From the NCBI RefSeq assembly GCF_042887685.1, contig NZ_JBHVOS010000024.1, positions 13,316-77,315 of the forward strand: DNA of 64,000 bases, written 5' to 3'. This DNA is from Oerskovia sp042887685 (lineage in GTDB: Bacteria; Actinomycetota; Actinomycetes; Actinomycetales; Cellulomonadaceae). The notes under the pieces are model-generated. The model was not told where the DNA came from and did no database searches. It was given only the letters and a program-made list of their open reading frames with translations. The position numbers were made by a program, and so were the translations under genes. Below, piece after piece: positions 14,300 through 22,548 of the stretch; position 1 is the stretch's first letter, and the number at the start of each line of letters is the position of its first letter.

Positions 14300-15327
14300 G
14301 CGGTGGTCTCCCCGGCGGGAGCGACCGCGCCGTCGGAGGCACCGGCGGCCGACGAGGTGCCCGCGGCGTCGCTGTGACGTGCGACGAGGTCACGAGCCTT
14401 GTCGATGTCCGCGGTCGACTTGACCGCGACCGTCTCGACACCGGGAAGGGTGCGGCGCGCGAGGCCCGTGAGGACCCCGCCTGGGGCGAGCTCGAGGATC
14501 GCGGTCACGCCGAGCGCCGCGAGCGTCTCCTGGCACAGGTCCCAGCGGACCGGGGCCGCGATCTGGGCCGTGAGGCGCGAGAGCACGTCCTCCTTGACCC
14601 CGAAGAGACCACCGGACTCCGCACCCGAGATGGTCGCGTACGCGGCGCCGTCGGCGTTCGAGAGGAGCGGCAGGCGCGGGTCCGTGGCGTCCCACCCGGC
14701 GGCGACCGGGGCGAACGCGTCGAGCGCGGGCTGCATGAACGGGGTGTGGAACGCTCCCGCGACCTGGAGGGGGATCACGCGCGCCTTGGCGGGCGGGTTC
14801 GCGCCCAGCGCCGTGATGCCCTCGAGCGAGCCCGCGGCGACGACCTGGCCGCCCCCGTTGACGTTCGCGGGCCACAGGCCCGCGGCCTCGATCGCGGCGA
14901 GGACCTCCTCGGCGTCGCCGCCCACGACGGCAGCCATGCCGGTCGGGGTCGCGGCGGCGGCCTCGGCCATGAACCGTGCACGGGCCGTCACGAGGCCCAC
15001 CGCGGCGGCGTCCTCGAACACGCCCGCGACCGCGGCGGCGGCGAACTCGCCGACCGAGTGGCCCGCGGTCACGTCGGCGACCTCGCACGTGTCGCGGCCG
15101 TCGAGGATCGCGCGCAGCGCGATCAGCGAGGCCGACACGATGAGCGGCTGGGCCACCGCGGTGTCACGGATGGTCTCGGCGTCCGACTCGGTGCCGTGGG
15201 CACGCAGGTCGAGGCCGGACGCGGCGGAGAACGCGTCGAGCTGCGCGGGGACCCCGGGCAGCTCGAGCCAGGGGGCGAGCATTCCGGGGGACTGGGAGCC
15301 CTGTCCAGGGCACAAGACGGCTAGCAC
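14296..15327 (-). CDS. fabD: malonyl-CoA:ACP transacylase
   Basis: A 343-residue enzyme that loads malonyl groups onto ACP. Motifs: PGQGSQ at residues 7-12, nucleophile S91 in GHSVGE, and AFHTPFM (about 196) with the catalytic histidine. The C-terminal 25 residues are Ala/Gly/Ser-rich and disordered, longer than in many homologues. It starts with GTG at 15327 and has only a poor ribosome site. It is the first gene of the fab operon; a perfect 16-bp palindrome (15355-15370) lies just upstream. Confidence 0.94.
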   Translation of the reverse strand: MLAVLCPGQGSQSPGMLAPWLELPGVPAQLDAFSAASGLDLRAHGTESDAETIRDTAVAQPLIVSASLIALRAILDGRDTCEVADVTAGHSVGEFAAAAVAGVFEDAAAVGLVTARARFMAEAAAATPTGMAAVVGGDAEEVLAAIEAAGLWPANVNGGGQVVAAGSLEGITALGANPPAKARVIPLQVAGAFHTPFMQPALDAFAPVAAGWDATDPRLPLLSNADGAAYATISGAESGGLFGVKEDVLSRLTAQIAAPVRWDLCQETLAALGVTAILELAPGGVLTGLARRTLPGVETVAVKSTADIDKARDLVARHSDAAGTSSAAGASDGAVAPAGETTA

Positions 15328-15354
15328 CCGTCAACTGTGTCAACCAGGTCGCGT

Positions 15355-15370
15355 GTCGTGACGTCACGAC
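15355..15370. promoter_or_regulatory. 16-bp perfect palindrome upstream of fabD
   Basis: GTCGTGACGTCACGAC is its own reverse complement and lies 28 bases before the fabD start, in the 145-bp gap after the regulator gene. A possible minus-strand -10 (TAGGTT, about 15404-15409) lies upstream, so the palindrome falls between promoter and gene. Candidate operator of the neighbouring PucR-type regulator. Confidence 0.45.
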
Positions 15371-15472
15371 GCGCACCAACCTTGTCCGGGCCGTTTGTGC
15401 CGAACCTACAAGACGTGCACGACGGCGCCGCTCACCACGGCTGGTCGTCGCCCCGCGGCGCCGGCAACGTCG

Positions 15473-16639
15473 TCAACGGCCCGACGGCCCCGCGGAGAGC
15501 TGCCCGAGGGCGAGCGCGACCTGCAGGACGAACGACTCGCGCGCGTCGAGCGGGTCCCAGCCCGTGATCTCGGCGACCTTGCGCAGGCGGTAGCGGACCG
15601 TGTTGGGGTGCACGTACAGGCTGCGCGAGGCGGCCTCGAGCGAGCGGCCCGTGCCGAGGTACGCGGACAGGGTCTCGAGGATCGCGCCCGTGCTCTCGAG
15701 CAGCGGGCGGTACGCCTGGACGACCAGGGTGCGCCGGGCCGTGGTGTCGCCCGTCAGGACGCGCTCGGGCAGCAGGTCGTCCGCGAGGACCGGGCGCGGG
15801 GCCTGGGGCCACGCGGGGGCCGCGGCCAGGCCCGCGAGCGCGGCCTGCGCGGAGCGGGCGGCGTCGGCGAGCGAGGGGACCGTGGGGCCGATCACGACGG
15901 GTCCGGGACCGAACCGGGGGAGCAGCGACGCGGCCGCGGCCTGCAGGTCGCCCGCACCGCCGAGCACCAGGACCAGCCGGTCGCCGTGGATCCCGACGAG
16001 CGCGTCCCCGGCCGCGCGACGGGTCGCGCGGCGCAGCTCGGCCGTGCGCAGGTCGTCGAGCGCCGACGTCGCGGTCCCCACCATGACCAGCGTCGATCCC
16101 TGCCCGCCCCAGCCGAGGGCCGAGACGCGCGAGCGCAGCGAGTCGTCGCCGTCGCCGCGGATGAGCGCGTCCACGATCAGGGCCTCGAGACGGGCGTCCC
16201 ACGCGCCGCGGACCTCGGCCGCCCGGGCGTAGACCTCGGCGGCCGAGAACGCGACCTCGCGCGAGTAGCGGAGCACGGCCTCGCGCAGGTCGCGCTCGCC
16301 GCCGGGGATCGCGAGGCGGTCGGAGTACGCCTCGACGACCTCGACGACGATCCGCACGAGCTGGAGGGTGTGCTGCAGCGAGATCGACCGGGTCAGCTCG
16401 GAAGGGGCCGCGGCGAAGATCTCGCTCACGCCGTGCGGCGGGGAGGCCGGGTTGGCGTACCAGGTCACGAACGCGGTGATGCCCGACTGCGCGACGAGCC
16501 CCACGTACGAACGGTCCTCGGCAGGCAGCGCCCGGTACCACGGAAGGTCCTCGTCGAGACGGCGCAGGGCGGCGGCGGCGAGCATCCCGCTGCCGTCCCG
16601 AAGTCGCTGCAGGTTGTCGGTGTTCCCCGTGATCGGCAC
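15473..16639 (-). CDS. fasR: PucR-type regulator of fatty acid synthesis (FasR-like)
   Basis: A 388-residue protein with a C-terminal PucR HTH (YLGTGRSLEAASRSLYVHPN then TVRYRLRKVAEITGWDP, about 325-365) and a GGDEF-like central region, as in the CdaR/PucR group. In Streptomyces the homologue FasR lies directly upstream of fabD-fabH-acpP-fabF and activates it, and Rv2242 lies next to fabD in M. tuberculosis; the same order is seen here. The GTG start at 16639 has TATGCT 6 bases upstream and no ribosome site, so it is probably leaderless. An inverted repeat at 16660-16676 overlaps the likely -35 region. Confidence 0.85.
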   Translation of the reverse strand: MPITGNTDNLQRLRDGSGMLAAAALRRLDEDLPWYRALPAEDRSYVGLVAQSGITAFVTWYANPASPPHGVSEIFAAAPSELTRSISLQHTLQLVRIVVEVVEAYSDRLAIPGGERDLREAVLRYSREVAFSAAEVYARAAEVRGAWDARLEALIVDALIRGDGDDSLRSRVSALGWGGQGSTLVMVGTATSALDDLRTAELRRATRRAAGDALVGIHGDRLVLVLGGAGDLQAAAASLLPRFGPGPVVIGPTVPSLADAARSAQAALAGLAAAPAWPQAPRPVLADDLLPERVLTGDTTARRTLVVQAYRPLLESTGAILETLSAYLGTGRSLEAASRSLYVHPNTVRYRLRKVAEITGWDPLDARESFVLQVALALGQLSAGPSGR

Positions 16640-16645
16640 GCCCCG

Positions 16646-16676
16646 AGCATACGGCGTCGTTGTGGGGAGTCCACAA
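16646..16676 (-). promoter_or_regulatory. leaderless fasR promoter with inverted repeat
   Basis: Minus-strand -10 TATGCT (16646-16651) is 6 bases from the GTG. Upstream, TTGTGG-GGAGT-CCACAA (16660-16676) is a 6-bp inverted repeat with a 5-nt spacer covering the expected -35 position. It could be a site of autoregulation. Confidence 0.5.
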
Positions 16677-16740
16677 AACCTGGACCCGCGCTGTGTGCCC
16701 CTCCGGGGGCGAGCCGCACCGGAGCCGCTAGTGTCGATCC

Positions 16741-17427
16741 ATGGCCTTGATGCCCCGACTCCGACAGCTCATGCGACGCCCGTCCTCGGCGTCGACCGTG
16801 GGCGCGCGCCGTCCCACCAGCGCCGATCGCCGCGGTGACACCGTGCACGAGGACGCCCTGCGCGCGATGCTCGTCGACGACCCCAACGACGAGCGGGCCT
16901 TCCAGGCCCTCGCGGAGATCGTCCGACGGCGCGCGGCCGAGTCGCACGTGTCGGCCGACCCGCTCGCGGCCCCGGCCGACGAGAGCGAGAAGCAGCGCGC
17001 GGCCGACCTCGCCGTCTGGGCGCTCGCGGAGGAGCTCGCGGGACACCCCCGCGGGTGGTACCCGCTCGTCGAGCTGGGCAGGCTCTCGCTCGAGGACGAC
17101 CAGGAGGCGGCGCTGCGGCGGTTCGCGACGGCTGCCGAGCGCGACCCGTCCGGCCTGGCGCTCGCCGAGAGCATGGAGATCCTGCGCGAGGCGGGGCTGC
17201 CGGTCGAGGCGCTCGGGCTCGGAGTGGGACACTGGCGGGCCAAGGAGCACACACCGGCAGCGGGCCGCCAGCTCGTGCTGGCCGCGATCGAGGCCGACCG
17301 CATCTTCGAGGCCAAGCACCACCTGGCCTCTCTCGCGATGTACCCGGACGCTGCTCTCGTCGCCCCGCTCCAGGCCGAGCTCACGCTCGCCATCGCGCAC
17401 GCCGAGCAGCACCGCTCGGGCACCTAG
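16741..17427 (+). CDS. TPR-like protein of unknown function
   Basis: A 228-residue helical protein. Repeating helix pairs rich in Ala/Leu (VWALAEELAGHPRGWYPLVE; AALRRFATAAERDPSGLALA) look like degenerate tetratricopeptide repeats over about residues 80-215, so it probably binds other proteins. The N-terminus is basic and disordered. It is divergent from fasR; TAGTGT lies 6 bases before the ATG, so the mRNA is likely leaderless. I do not recognise a named family. Confidence 0.75.
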   Translation: MALMPRLRQLMRRPSSASTVGARRPTSADRRGDTVHEDALRAMLVDDPNDERAFQALAEIVRRRAAESHVSADPLAAPADESEKQRAADLAVWALAEELAGHPRGWYPLVELGRLSLEDDQEAALRRFATAAERDPSGLALAESMEILREAGLPVEALGLGVGHWRAKEHTPAAGRQLVLAAIEADRIFEAKHHLASLAMYPDAALVAPLQAELTLAIAHAEQHRSGT

Positions 17428-17577
17428 GCCACCTGCGCCGGCCACGCCGGAGCGCCCGACGTCGGGCCCGCCGCGAGCGGGCCGGTGCGAGCGGGCCGGT
17501 GCGACCCACGTGGCGCGCCCGCGGGAGGACGGTCATCGTGCTCGCCGGCGCCGGGTCCGCACGGCGCCCCACCGACG

Positions 17578-17619
17578 CCGACGGCGCCGCTCACCTCGTG
17601 AGGTGAGCGGCGCCGTCGG
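17578..17619. terminator. strong bidirectional terminator
   Basis: A perfect 20-bp stem (CCGACGGCGCCGCTCACCTC and its complement) with a 2-nt tip between the TPR-like gene and aceE. The same hairpin sequence, slightly diverged, recurs at 63814-63856. Confidence 0.85.
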
Positions 17620-17639
17620 GCACTACGGGCGGGGGACGA

Positions 17640-20402
17640 TCAGGAGTCGCCGCCCGCGTTGCCGGACGTGCCGGCCGTGACGTCCATCAGACGGTACTTC
17701 TCGATCGCCTGGGCCGAGGCCTCCGCGGGGACCTTGCCCTGCTTCGCGAGCTGCTGGAGCACGCGGACCACGACCGAGGGACCGTCGATCTTGAAGTGAC
17801 GACGGGCCGCGGCACGCGTGTCGGAGAAGCCGAAGCCGTCCGCACCGAGCACCGCGTAGTCGCCCGGGATCCACTGGCGGACCTGGTCGGGGACGAGGTG
17901 GTCGTAGTCGCTCGTCGCGACGAACGGACCCTCGACGCCCTGGAGCTTGGCCGTCAGGTACGGCACGCGCGGCGTCGCGGCCGGGTCGAGGAACGCGTCC
18001 TGCTCGGCGGCCAGGCCGTCGCGGCGCAGCTCGTTCCAGCTCGTGACGCTCCAGACGTCCGCCGAGACACCCCAGTCCTTCTCGAGGAGCTCCTGCGCCT
18101 CCAGCGCCCACGGCACGCCCACGCCCGAGGCGAGGATCTGCGCCTTGGGACCCGAGGCCTCGGACACCTTGATGCGGTGGATGCCGCGCAGGATGCCCTC
18201 GACGTCCACGTCCTCCGGCTCGACCGGCTGCTGCATGGGCTCGTTGTAGACCGTCAGGTAGTACATGACGTTCTGGTCGCGCCCGTCCTCGCCGTGGCCG
18301 TCCTTGCCCGGCCCGTACATGCGCTCGATGCCGTCGCGCACGATGTGGCGGATCTCGTAGCCGTAGACCGGGTCGTACTGGACGATCGCCGAGTTGGTGC
18401 CCGCGAGCAGCGGCGAGTGGCCGTCCGCGTGCTGGAGGCCCTCACCGGTGAGCGTCGTGCGCCCGGCCGTCGCGCCGATGATGAAACCGCGCGTGAGCTG
18501 GTCGCCCGCGGCCCAGAACTGGTCGCCGGTGCGCTGGAACCCGAACATCGAGTAGAAGATGTAGAACGGGATCATCACCTCGCCCTGCGTGGCGTACGAG
18601 GTGCCGACCGACTGGAACGCGGCCGCCGAACCGGCCTCGTTGATGCCGGTGTGCATGATCTGCCCGGCCTCGGACTCCTTGTAGCTCAGCATGAGCTCGC
18701 GGTCCACGGCGAGGTAGTTCTGGCCCTGCGTGTTGAAGATCTTCGCGGACGGGAAGATCGAGTCCAGACCGAAGGTCCGGGCCTCGTCCGGGATGATCGG
18801 CACGATGCGCTTGCCGATCTCCTTGTCCTTGATGAGGTCCTTGAGCAGACGGACGAACGCCATCGTGGAGGCGATCTCCTGGTTGCCCGAGCCCTTCTTG
18901 AGGATCTCGTACGTCTTGTCGCCCGGCAGCGTGACAGGGGCCGGCGCCGCGCGACGCTCGGGCACGTACCCGCCGAGCTGGCGACGACGCTCCTGCATGT
19001 ACTGGATCTCCGGCGCGTCGGCACCCGGGTGGTAGTACGGGGGCTCGTACGGGTTGGCGTCGAGCTCCTCGTCCGTGATCGGGATGCGCAGCGAGTCGCG
19101 CAGCGTCTTGAGGTCGGCCAGGCCGACCTTCTTCATCTGGTGCGTCGAGTTGCGCCCGGCGAAGCCCGAGCCCAGGCCGTAGCCCTTGACGGTGTGCGCC
19201 AGGATGACGGTCGGCTGGCCCGTGTGGGCCGTCGCCGCCGCGTACGCCGCGTAGAGCTTGCGGTAGTCGTGGCCGCCACGCTTGAGGGCCCAGATGTCGT
19301 CGTCCGACATGTTCTCGACGAGCTGCTTGGTGCGCGGGTCGCGACCGAAGAAGTGCTCGCGGATGAACGCGCCGCTCTCGGCACGGTAGGTCTGGTAGTC
19401 GCCGTCGGGCGTGACGTTCATCAGGTTGACGAGCGCACGGTCCTTGTCGGCGTTGAGCAGGGTGTCCCACTCGCGGCCCCAGATGACCTTGATGACGTTC
19501 CAGCCCGCACCGCGGAACTGCGCCTCGAGCTCCTGGATGATCTTGCCGTTGCCGCGGACCGGGCCGTCGAGGCGCTGCAGGTTGCAGTTGACCACGAAGT
19601 TCAGGTTGTCCAGGCCCTGCTGCGCGGCGAGCTGCAGCATGCCGCGGCTCTCCGGCTCGTCCATCTCGCCGTCGCCGAGGAACGCCCAGACGTTCTGCTG
19701 GCTCGTGTCCTTGATGCCGCGGTTGTGCAGGTAGCGGTTGGTCCACGCCTGGTAGATCGCCGAGGCCGGGCCGAGACCCATGGAGACCGTGGGGAACTCC
19801 CAGAAGTCCGGCATGAGGCGCGGGTGCGGGTAGGACGGCAGTCCGCCGCCCGCGTGCGACTTCTCCTGGCGGAACCCGTCGAGCTGGTCCGCCGAGAGGC
19901 GGCCCTCGAGGAACGCGCGGGCGTAGACGCCGGGGCTCGCGTGACCCTGGAAGTAGACCTGGTCACCGCCGCCCGGGTGGTCCTTGCCGCGGAAGAAGTG
20001 GTTCAGGCCCACCTCGTACAGCGTCGCGACGGACGCGTAGGACGAGATGTGCCCGCCGACCCCGATCCCGGGACGCTGCGCGCGCGTGACCATGACGGCC
20101 GCGTTCCAGCGGTTCCAGCTCCGGTAACGACGCTCCATGGCCTCGTCACCGGGGAAGTACGGCTCTTCGTGCACACCGATGGTGTTGACGTAGGGGGTGT
20201 TCACCGACGTCGGGATCGCCACGTTGCGCTCACGTGCTCGCTTGAGCATGTTGAGCAGGACGTAGCGGGCGCGGGGGCCGCCACGGTCGTCGATCAGTCC
20301 GTCCAGGGACTCGACCCACTCGCTCGTCTCAGCGGGGTCGATGTCCGGTACTTGGCTGAGCAGACCGTTGATCAGCGGTCCGGTCTCGTCAAACGAAGCC
20401 AC
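17640..20402 (-). CDS. aceE: pyruvate dehydrogenase E1 component, homodimeric
   Basis: A 920-residue thiamine diphosphate enzyme that decarboxylates pyruvate and passes the acetyl group to E2 lipoyl domains. The ThDP motif starts at GDGEMDEPES (about 250) and ends near NLNFVVNCNLQRLDG; the N-terminus (DIDPAETSEWVESLDGLI) and the GHISSYAS and HTVKGYGLG segments are typical of AceE. E2 and E3 genes are not nearby, which is common in actinobacteria. I choose GTG at 20402 because GAGG lies 6 bases before it; an ATG at 20414 and a frame extending to 20459 are alternatives with no site. Confidence 0.94.
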   Translation of the reverse strand: MASFDETGPLINGLLSQVPDIDPAETSEWVESLDGLIDDRGGPRARYVLLNMLKRARERNVAIPTSVNTPYVNTIGVHEEPYFPGDEAMERRYRSWNRWNAAVMVTRAQRPGIGVGGHISSYASVATLYEVGLNHFFRGKDHPGGGDQVYFQGHASPGVYARAFLEGRLSADQLDGFRQEKSHAGGGLPSYPHPRLMPDFWEFPTVSMGLGPASAIYQAWTNRYLHNRGIKDTSQQNVWAFLGDGEMDEPESRGMLQLAAQQGLDNLNFVVNCNLQRLDGPVRGNGKIIQELEAQFRGAGWNVIKVIWGREWDTLLNADKDRALVNLMNVTPDGDYQTYRAESGAFIREHFFGRDPRTKQLVENMSDDDIWALKRGGHDYRKLYAAYAAATAHTGQPTVILAHTVKGYGLGSGFAGRNSTHQMKKVGLADLKTLRDSLRIPITDEELDANPYEPPYYHPGADAPEIQYMQERRRQLGGYVPERRAAPAPVTLPGDKTYEILKKGSGNQEIASTMAFVRLLKDLIKDKEIGKRIVPIIPDEARTFGLDSIFPSAKIFNTQGQNYLAVDRELMLSYKESEAGQIMHTGINEAGSAAAFQSVGTSYATQGEVMIPFYIFYSMFGFQRTGDQFWAAGDQLTRGFIIGATAGRTTLTGEGLQHADGHSPLLAGTNSAIVQYDPVYGYEIRHIVRDGIERMYGPGKDGHGEDGRDQNVMYYLTVYNEPMQQPVEPEDVDVEGILRGIHRIKVSEASGPKAQILASGVGVPWALEAQELLEKDWGVSADVWSVTSWNELRRDGLAAEQDAFLDPAATPRVPYLTAKLQGVEGPFVATSDYDHLVPDQVRQWIPGDYAVLGADGFGFSDTRAAARRHFKIDGPSVVVRVLQQLAKQGKVPAEASAQAIEKYRLMDVTAGTSGNAGGDS

Positions 20403-20922
20403 CAGCAACCTCATATCTTGTTCGGAGCGGTATTCGGATTGAATCACGGCGCGGTACACCGTGCCCGCTCACCTCCAGCCACTCCTGCGCGGTGGTAGCA
20501 GCCGCTGGTGGCGACTGTGCCTCCACACTCTCGGGTGGTCGAACCATTCTGTTACCCCGCGGCCTGGAAGTCACACCACAAGGGGGTCAAGAGAGCGTGA
20601 TCTCCATGACACAGGAGTGTGTGCGTCCGGTGCGCAGAGCGTGGAGGAGACGCTTCGGCGGGGATTCGACGGTGCCCGTCGAGGAGGTGCGGCCGGGCGG
20701 CGAGGTGCCCGACGGCGGAGCACCCGCCGCGCGCTCGGGGCGCCTCCCGTGGCGCGCCGACGTTGTGCCGAGTGCCGAACACCGCAACACTGGTGCAACT
20801 GCACCGGTGAAGACGCCCGCGCGACGCACCCGCCCCTGCTGAGGCACGCGGGAGTGGTGTGGGCTACCTTTGCCAGCAGGTCACCGATCATCGAGCAGTA
20901 CGAAGAAGGGAAAGAGACACAA
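20403..20922. other. divergent intergenic region aceE/DUF3052
   Basis: About 520 bases between divergent genes. Several overlapping open frames occur on both strands, but none has a ribosome site or natural composition (they are Arg/Ser/Ala-rich shadows). The aceE-proximal 60 bases are AT-richer and probably hold its promoter; GGCTACCTT near 20861-20870 may be part of the promoter for the plus-strand gene. No operator palindrome stands out. Confidence 0.5.
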
Positions 20923-21336
20923 GTGGGAGCGACGCCGGACCCCCAGGGTGCAGGACGCCTGGGGTTCCTCTCTGGCCATGTGGTGCAGGAGTTCGGTTGG
21001 GGTGAGGACGTCGACGACGACCTTCGCGCCGAGATCGAGGAGCTCGTCGGCTCCGAGCTGGTGGACGAGGACTACGGAGACGTCACCGACGGTGTCGTGG
21101 TCTGGTGGCGCGAGGACGACGGCGACCTGACCGACATGCTCGTCGACGTCCAGACGGTCCTCGACGACGGCGGTCTCATCTGGATCTTCACGCCCAAGGC
21201 GGGCCGCGACGGCCACGTGGGGCACAACGACCTCCAGGAGGCCGCGACCACGGCCGGCCTGCACGCCACGAGCACCTTCGCGATCGCGCCGGACTGGTCC
21301 GCGACCAAGCTCGGCACGCGTGGCCGTGGCCGCTGA
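20923..21336 (+). CDS. DUF3052 family protein
   Basis: A 137-residue acidic protein of the actinobacterial DUF3052 family: QEFGWGEDVDDDLRAEIEEL near the N-terminus, VVWWREDDGDLTDMLVD in the middle and LIWIFTPKAGRDGHV towards the end. A fold related to methyltransferase-like domains has been suggested for such proteins, but no function is established. The start is taken as GTG at 20923 behind AAGGGAAAGAG. It overlaps the peroxiredoxin gene by 17 bases. In M. tuberculosis a similar gene also lies beside ahpE near aceE, so the pairing is conserved. Confidence 0.85.
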   Translation: MGATPDPQGAGRLGFLSGHVVQEFGWGEDVDDDLRAEIEELVGSELVDEDYGDVTDGVVVWWREDDGDLTDMLVDVQTVLDDGGLIWIFTPKAGRDGHVGHNDLQEAATTAGLHATSTFAIAPDWSATKLGTRGRGR

Positions 21337-21802
21337 GGCCCCCGAGCTGACGGTCCGGCCGGGCGACCTCGCCCCCGACTTCACGCTCACCGACACGCAC
21401 GGCACCCCGGTCCGCCTCGCGGACCTGCGCGGTCGACCCGTCCTGCTCGTGTTCGTGCCGTTCGCCTTCTCGGGCACGTGCACGAGCGAGCTGTGCGAGC
21501 TCCGCGACAACATCGCGGACTTCGAGACCGCGGGCGTCTCGCTCTACGCGATCTCGTGCGACCCCGTCTTCTCGCTCAAGGCCTGGGCCGCGCAGGAGGG
21601 GTACACGTTCGACCTCCTCTCGGACTTCTGGCCGCACGGCGAGGTCGCCCGCCGCTACGGGGTGTTCGACGACGAGCGCGGCCTCGCGATCCGCGGCAGC
21701 TTCCTGATCGACGCAGAGGGCGTCGTCCGGTGGTCCGTCGTGAACCCGCGCGGGCAGCGCCGGGACCTCGCGGGGTACCGGACGGCGCTCGCGGAGCTCT
21801 GA
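21320..21802 (+). CDS. ahpE: AhpE-type peroxiredoxin
   Basis: A 160-residue thiol peroxidase with the motif FVPFAFSGTCTSELC: peroxidatic C54, with C59 as possible partner (not conserved in all AhpE). The thioredoxin fold starts GDLAPDFTLTDTHGTPVRL. It reduces peroxides and peroxynitrite in the cytosol. The start is GTG at 21320 (a GTG at 21326 is also possible), overlapping the DUF3052 gene out of frame, which implies coupled translation. Length is normal. Confidence 0.9.
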   Translation: MAVAAEAPELTVRPGDLAPDFTLTDTHGTPVRLADLRGRPVLLVFVPFAFSGTCTSELCELRDNIADFETAGVSLYAISCDPVFSLKAWAAQEGYTFDLLSDFWPHGEVARRYGVFDDERGLAIRGSFLIDAEGVVRWSVVNPRGQRRDLAGYRTALAEL

Positions 21803-21884
21803 CACGCACCTCCTCGACGGGCGTGCTGCGGCCTTCGGGCTGCGGTGCGCCCGTCGGTGCGTGGGGCGGTGCGTCCGGCGTGCC

Positions 21885-21948
21885 GGTGCGTCGGAGGTGC
21901 CGGCGTGACCGGGCGCGCTGGTGCGTCGGAGGTGCCGGCGTGACCGGG
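21885..21948 (+). repeat. 29-bp direct repeat, period 35
   Basis: GGTGCGTCGGAGGTGCCGGC plus GTGACCGGG occurs at 21885-21913 and again at 21920-21948, with a degraded third unit near 21969. It lies in the gene-free stretch 21803-22167, which otherwise holds low-complexity GC-rich sequence and the tRNA promoter. Confidence 0.75.
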
Positions 21949-22167
21949 CTGCCGGCGCGACCGGGGGGCTGGTGCGTCGGGTGGCCGGCGCGAGGCGCCC
22001 GGCCCGCCGGGACCCGGGTGCTGGTCCGCGGGGTGCCGGACGCAGGTTCGTCGGACGCCCTGGCCGGGACCACCGTGGTGGCCGTGCGCCGTCGGGCGGG
22101 GTGCCCGATGTGCGGCTGATGTGCAACGCAGGGGCGGTGACCCGGTAGGCTGTGCACCGCTGTTCTG

Positions 22168-22241
22168 GGGCCTGTAGCTCAGTTGGTTAGAGCGCCACGC
22201 TTACACCGTGGATGTCGGGGGTTCGAGTCCCTCCGGGCCCA
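22168..22241 (+). tRNA. tRNA-Val (anticodon UAC)
   Basis: Complete cloverleaf: acceptor GGGCCTG / CGGGCCC, D-arm with AGCTCAGTTGGTTAGAGC, anticodon stem CCACG-CTTACAC-CGTGG giving anticodon TAC (valine, codon GUA), T-arm GGGGG-TTCGAGT-CCCTC, discriminator A22241. CCA is not encoded (ACCCA follows). The five-gene MoxR/VWA operon starts about 300 bases downstream, and repeat copy B lies 22 bases after the tRNA. Confidence 0.95.
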
Positions 22242-22262
22242 CCCACCCGTCGGTGCGCGCGA

Positions 22263-22320
22263 CGAGTGTGCAGTTCGGGTCGTCCAGGCGTGCTCGCGGA
22301 CCGCCCGAAGTGCACACTCG
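22263..22320. repeat. palindromic repeat family 1, copy B
   Basis: Arms CGAGTGTGCAGTTCGGG (22263-22279) and CCCGAAGTGCACACTCG (22304-22320) with a 24-nt spacer. It sits between tRNA-Val and the DUF4132 gene and may terminate the tRNA transcript. Confidence 0.85.
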
Positions 22321-22548
22321 GCGAAGAGTCTCCTCGCGAGGCGACCAGCACCACGCCGGACCCGGCCGCCAGGCCCGCGCGGCGCCGTCGGACGTGGGCC
22401 GGCCGCGGCGGTCGTCCCGCCGAATCACCCGGTCCCTCTCCACTGACAGCATCGACGCGTGTCGGTGGCTTCTCCTACTGTGACCGACGACGCCGCGCCG
22501 ACGGAGCGCGGCGGCCTCCGGACGCGGTCCGGCGGCCCGGAGGAGACG

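Noticed and set aside
15338..15343. TTGACA on the minus strand just before fabD
   Set aside because: The matching -10 would fall inside the fabD coding region.
20571..20891. Overlapping short frames between aceE and DUF3052
   Set aside because: Low-complexity Arg/Ser/Pro composition, no ribosome site, and frames on both strands equally open; treated as promoter region.
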